A stretch of DNA of 64,000 bases from Chloroflexus islandicus (GTDB lineage Bacteria > Chloroflexota > Chloroflexia > Chloroflexales > Chloroflexaceae): the NCBI RefSeq assembly GCF_001650695.1, contig NZ_LWQS01000046.1, forward strand, positions 1 to 64,000. Direction: 5' to 3'. Under the pieces are notes generated by a model, which was not told the DNA's origin, made no database searches, and was given only the letters and a program-made list of their open reading frames with translations. Below, in pieces: positions 62,643-64,000 of this stretch. The position numbers were made by a program, and so were the translations under genes. Position 1 is the first letter of the stretch. Each line of letters begins with the position of its first letter.

Positions 62643-63737
62643 ATGGGTCTCTTTTCTGGCAAGCAGCCGGCACAGGTGACGGAAGAGCAGATTTTGGCCG
62701 CGTTGCGGCAGGTGCAAGAGCCAGAGTTGGGCGGCGATCTGGTGTCTCGCCAAATGGTGAAGCATGTTGCGATTTGTGATGGGATTGTCCGCTGTACGAT
62801 TGAGTTGACAACCCCGGCCTGCCCGCTCAAAGATCAGATCCGCGATGAGGTGGTCGCTGCGGTGAGCGCCGTTCCCGGCGTGAAAGAGGTCAATGTCGAT
62901 TTCACCGCGAATGTGCGCCGGCCCGCCGGTATTCCTGAGCAGTCGGCCATTCCCGGTGTGGCCAATGTGATTGCGGTGGCCGCCGGCAAAGGCGGGGTCG
63001 GCAAGAGCACGGTGGCGGCGAATCTGGCGGTGGCGCTGGCCCAAATGGGGGCGCAGGTCGGTCTGCTCGACGCCGATGTCTTCGGGCCGAGTTTGCCGTT
63101 GATGTTGGGAGTGCGCGGCCAGCCGACCGCCGTCAGTGATGCCAACGGCCAGCCGATGATGCTGCCGCTGAACAATCACGGCATCAAGGTGATGTCGGTC
63201 GGCTTTTTGATCGATGAGTCGCAGCCGGTGATTTGGCGCGGGCCGATGGTCAGCCAATTGCTGCGCCAGTTCCTCTATCAGGTGGCATGGGCGCCGCTCG
63301 ATTACTTGATTATCGATATGCCCCCCGGTACCGGCGATGTGGCCCTGACCCTTGCCCAAAGCCTGCCGCTGACCGGCGCGCTGATCGTGACCACCCCCCA
63401 GCAGGTGGCGACGATCGATGTGATCAAGGCGATGGAGATGTTCCGCAAGGTGAATGTGCCGCTGCTCGGCGTGGTCGAGAATATGGCCTATTTCATCGCG
63501 CCCGATACCGGCAAGCGTTACGACATCTTTGGCAGCGGCGGCGCCGAACGGCTGGCGCGCCAACTGGGGGTGCCGGTGCTCGGCCAGATTCCGCTCGGCA
63601 TGAGCGTGCGCGAGGGTGGCGATACCGGCCAGCCTGCGGTGATCAGCGACGCACCCGATGCCTACGCCGGCATCTTCCGCGAACTCGCCCGCCAAGTCGC
63701 TGCCCGCATTTCGGTGTTGCAGTACGCATCGGTATGA
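62643..63737 (+). CDS. mrp: Mrp/ApbC-type Fe-S cluster carrier ATPase
   Basis: A 364-residue protein. N-terminal DUF59/MIP18-like domain (about 12-90; Cys in TTPACPLK), then a deviant P-loop ATPase (AAGKGGVGKSTVAANLA, IDMPPGTGD). In many Mrp proteins a CPxC motif follows ENMAYF and binds the cluster between two subunits; here the equivalent reads ENMAYFIAPDTGKR, without cysteines, as in cyanobacterial-type members. It probably still handles Fe-S clusters but by another ligand arrangement, or has a different cargo. Start ATG with GGAG upstream; divergent from the SufR-like regulator. Confidence 0.9.
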   Translation: MGLFSGKQPAQVTEEQILAALRQVQEPELGGDLVSRQMVKHVAICDGIVRCTIELTTPACPLKDQIRDEVVAAVSAVPGVKEVNVDFTANVRRPAGIPEQSAIPGVANVIAVAAGKGGVGKSTVAANLAVALAQMGAQVGLLDADVFGPSLPLMLGVRGQPTAVSDANGQPMMLPLNNHGIKVMSVGFLIDESQPVIWRGPMVSQLLRQFLYQVAWAPLDYLIIDMPPGTGDVALTLAQSLPLTGALIVTTPQQVATIDVIKAMEMFRKVNVPLLGVVENMAYFIAPDTGKRYDIFGSGGAERLARQLGVPVLGQIPLGMSVREGGDTGQPAVISDAPDAYAGIFRELARQVAARISVLQYASV

Positions 63738-63759
63738 GGCTATGACCAAGCCTTAGCGC

Positions 63760-64000
63760 GTAGTATCCCCCCTCCCCCAGCGGGGGAGGGGCCGGGGGTG
63801 GGGACTAACCGCCCCCAGCGGGGTTGAGAGAAGGCGAGAACGTTTGATCGAGCACAAGTTGATCGCTGTGCGATGCCTTAAAGCCCGGCGCTCCGCTCCC
63901 CTCTCCCGCCGTTAAGGTGGGAGAGGGGCTGGGGGTGAGGGCCAGCAGCCCGCGCAGCGGGCTTCGTAACCATAGCCCGGCCCTTCAGGGCCGGGGGCCG
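63760..64000. repeat. Composite hairpin repeat, third full copy (cut by window end)
   Basis: Same order as at 12-280 and 44400-44660: C/G inverted block, GAGAACGTTTGATCG core, GCGATGCC, CGCCGTTAAGGTGGGAGAGG, and the AGCCCGCGCAGCGGGCT and GCCCGGCCCTTCAGGGCC hairpins. It continues to the last base. Confidence 0.8.

Overview
The window is high-G+C bacterial DNA with short intergenic spaces full of hairpin-rich palindromic repeats. The gene set (an actinobacterial/Chloroflexi-type histidine phosphatase/DUF3090/SCO1664 cassette, SARP-type regulators, many Cys-anchored lipoproteins, an Fe/Mn superoxide dismutase beside a SufR-like regulator) fits the Chloroflexota, most likely a Chloroflexus-like filamentous phototroph. 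This is inferred from gene content and repeat style; no rRNA or photosynthesis gene is present to prove it. Bases 1-11 match the 3' end of the standard Illumina adapter, so the window probably starts at the raw edge of an assembled contig.

Layout. 1-6 kb: a fused two-domain ECF-type transporter ATPase, then two tandem membrane/PAS/STAS signalling paralogues. 6-9 kb: a TPR-rich lytic transglycosylase lipoprotein and a triple tandem repeat. 9-16.6 kb: a leftward five-gene operon of two PotD-like binding lipoproteins, a dCACHE hybrid histidine kinase, a CheY-like regulator and a REC-PAS-GGDEF-EAL protein. 16.6-19.1 kb: a broken aldehyde dehydrogenase C-terminus, an orphan nucleotidyltransferase and an intact aldehyde dehydrogenase. 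19.1-22.7 kb: SpoIIE-like phosphatase, LCP enzyme, LysM protein and esterase. 22.7-25.8 kb: two repeat blocks, a DA1-like zinc metallopeptidase and a queuosine-tRNA mannosyltransferase-like enzyme. 25.8-28.5 kb: a flavin-binding protein and the three-gene phosphatase/DUF3090/PI-kinase-like cassette.

29-39.3 kb is a beta-glucan utilisation locus: LacI regulator, sugar-binding lipoprotein, two permeases, two GH3 and one GH16 enzyme, with LacI-type operators upstream of the regulator. 39.4-40.1 kb is a MntA/HepT toxin-antitoxin pair with a near-consensus promoter. 40-49 kb holds a hypothetical protein, a beta-helix surface protein, a lipoprotein, a 1170-residue SARP-AAA-TPR regulator and large duplicated repeats. 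49-55 kb: an aspartase/fumarase-family lyase and dnaE. 55-61 kb: a secreted protein, a two-gene TPR/KAP-NTPase operon and an internally duplicated lipoprotein. 61-64 kb: superoxide dismutase, SufR-like regulator and the divergent Mrp Fe-S carrier, a likely Fe-S/oxidative-stress unit.

The best candidates for little-described systems are the binding-protein/histidine-kinase/c-di-GMP operon (9-16.6 kb), the TPR-KAP pair (56.8-59.4 kb) and the phosphatase/DUF3090/SCO1664 cassette (26.5-28.5 kb). I saw no tRNA, rRNA, CRISPR array, transposase or prophage gene.
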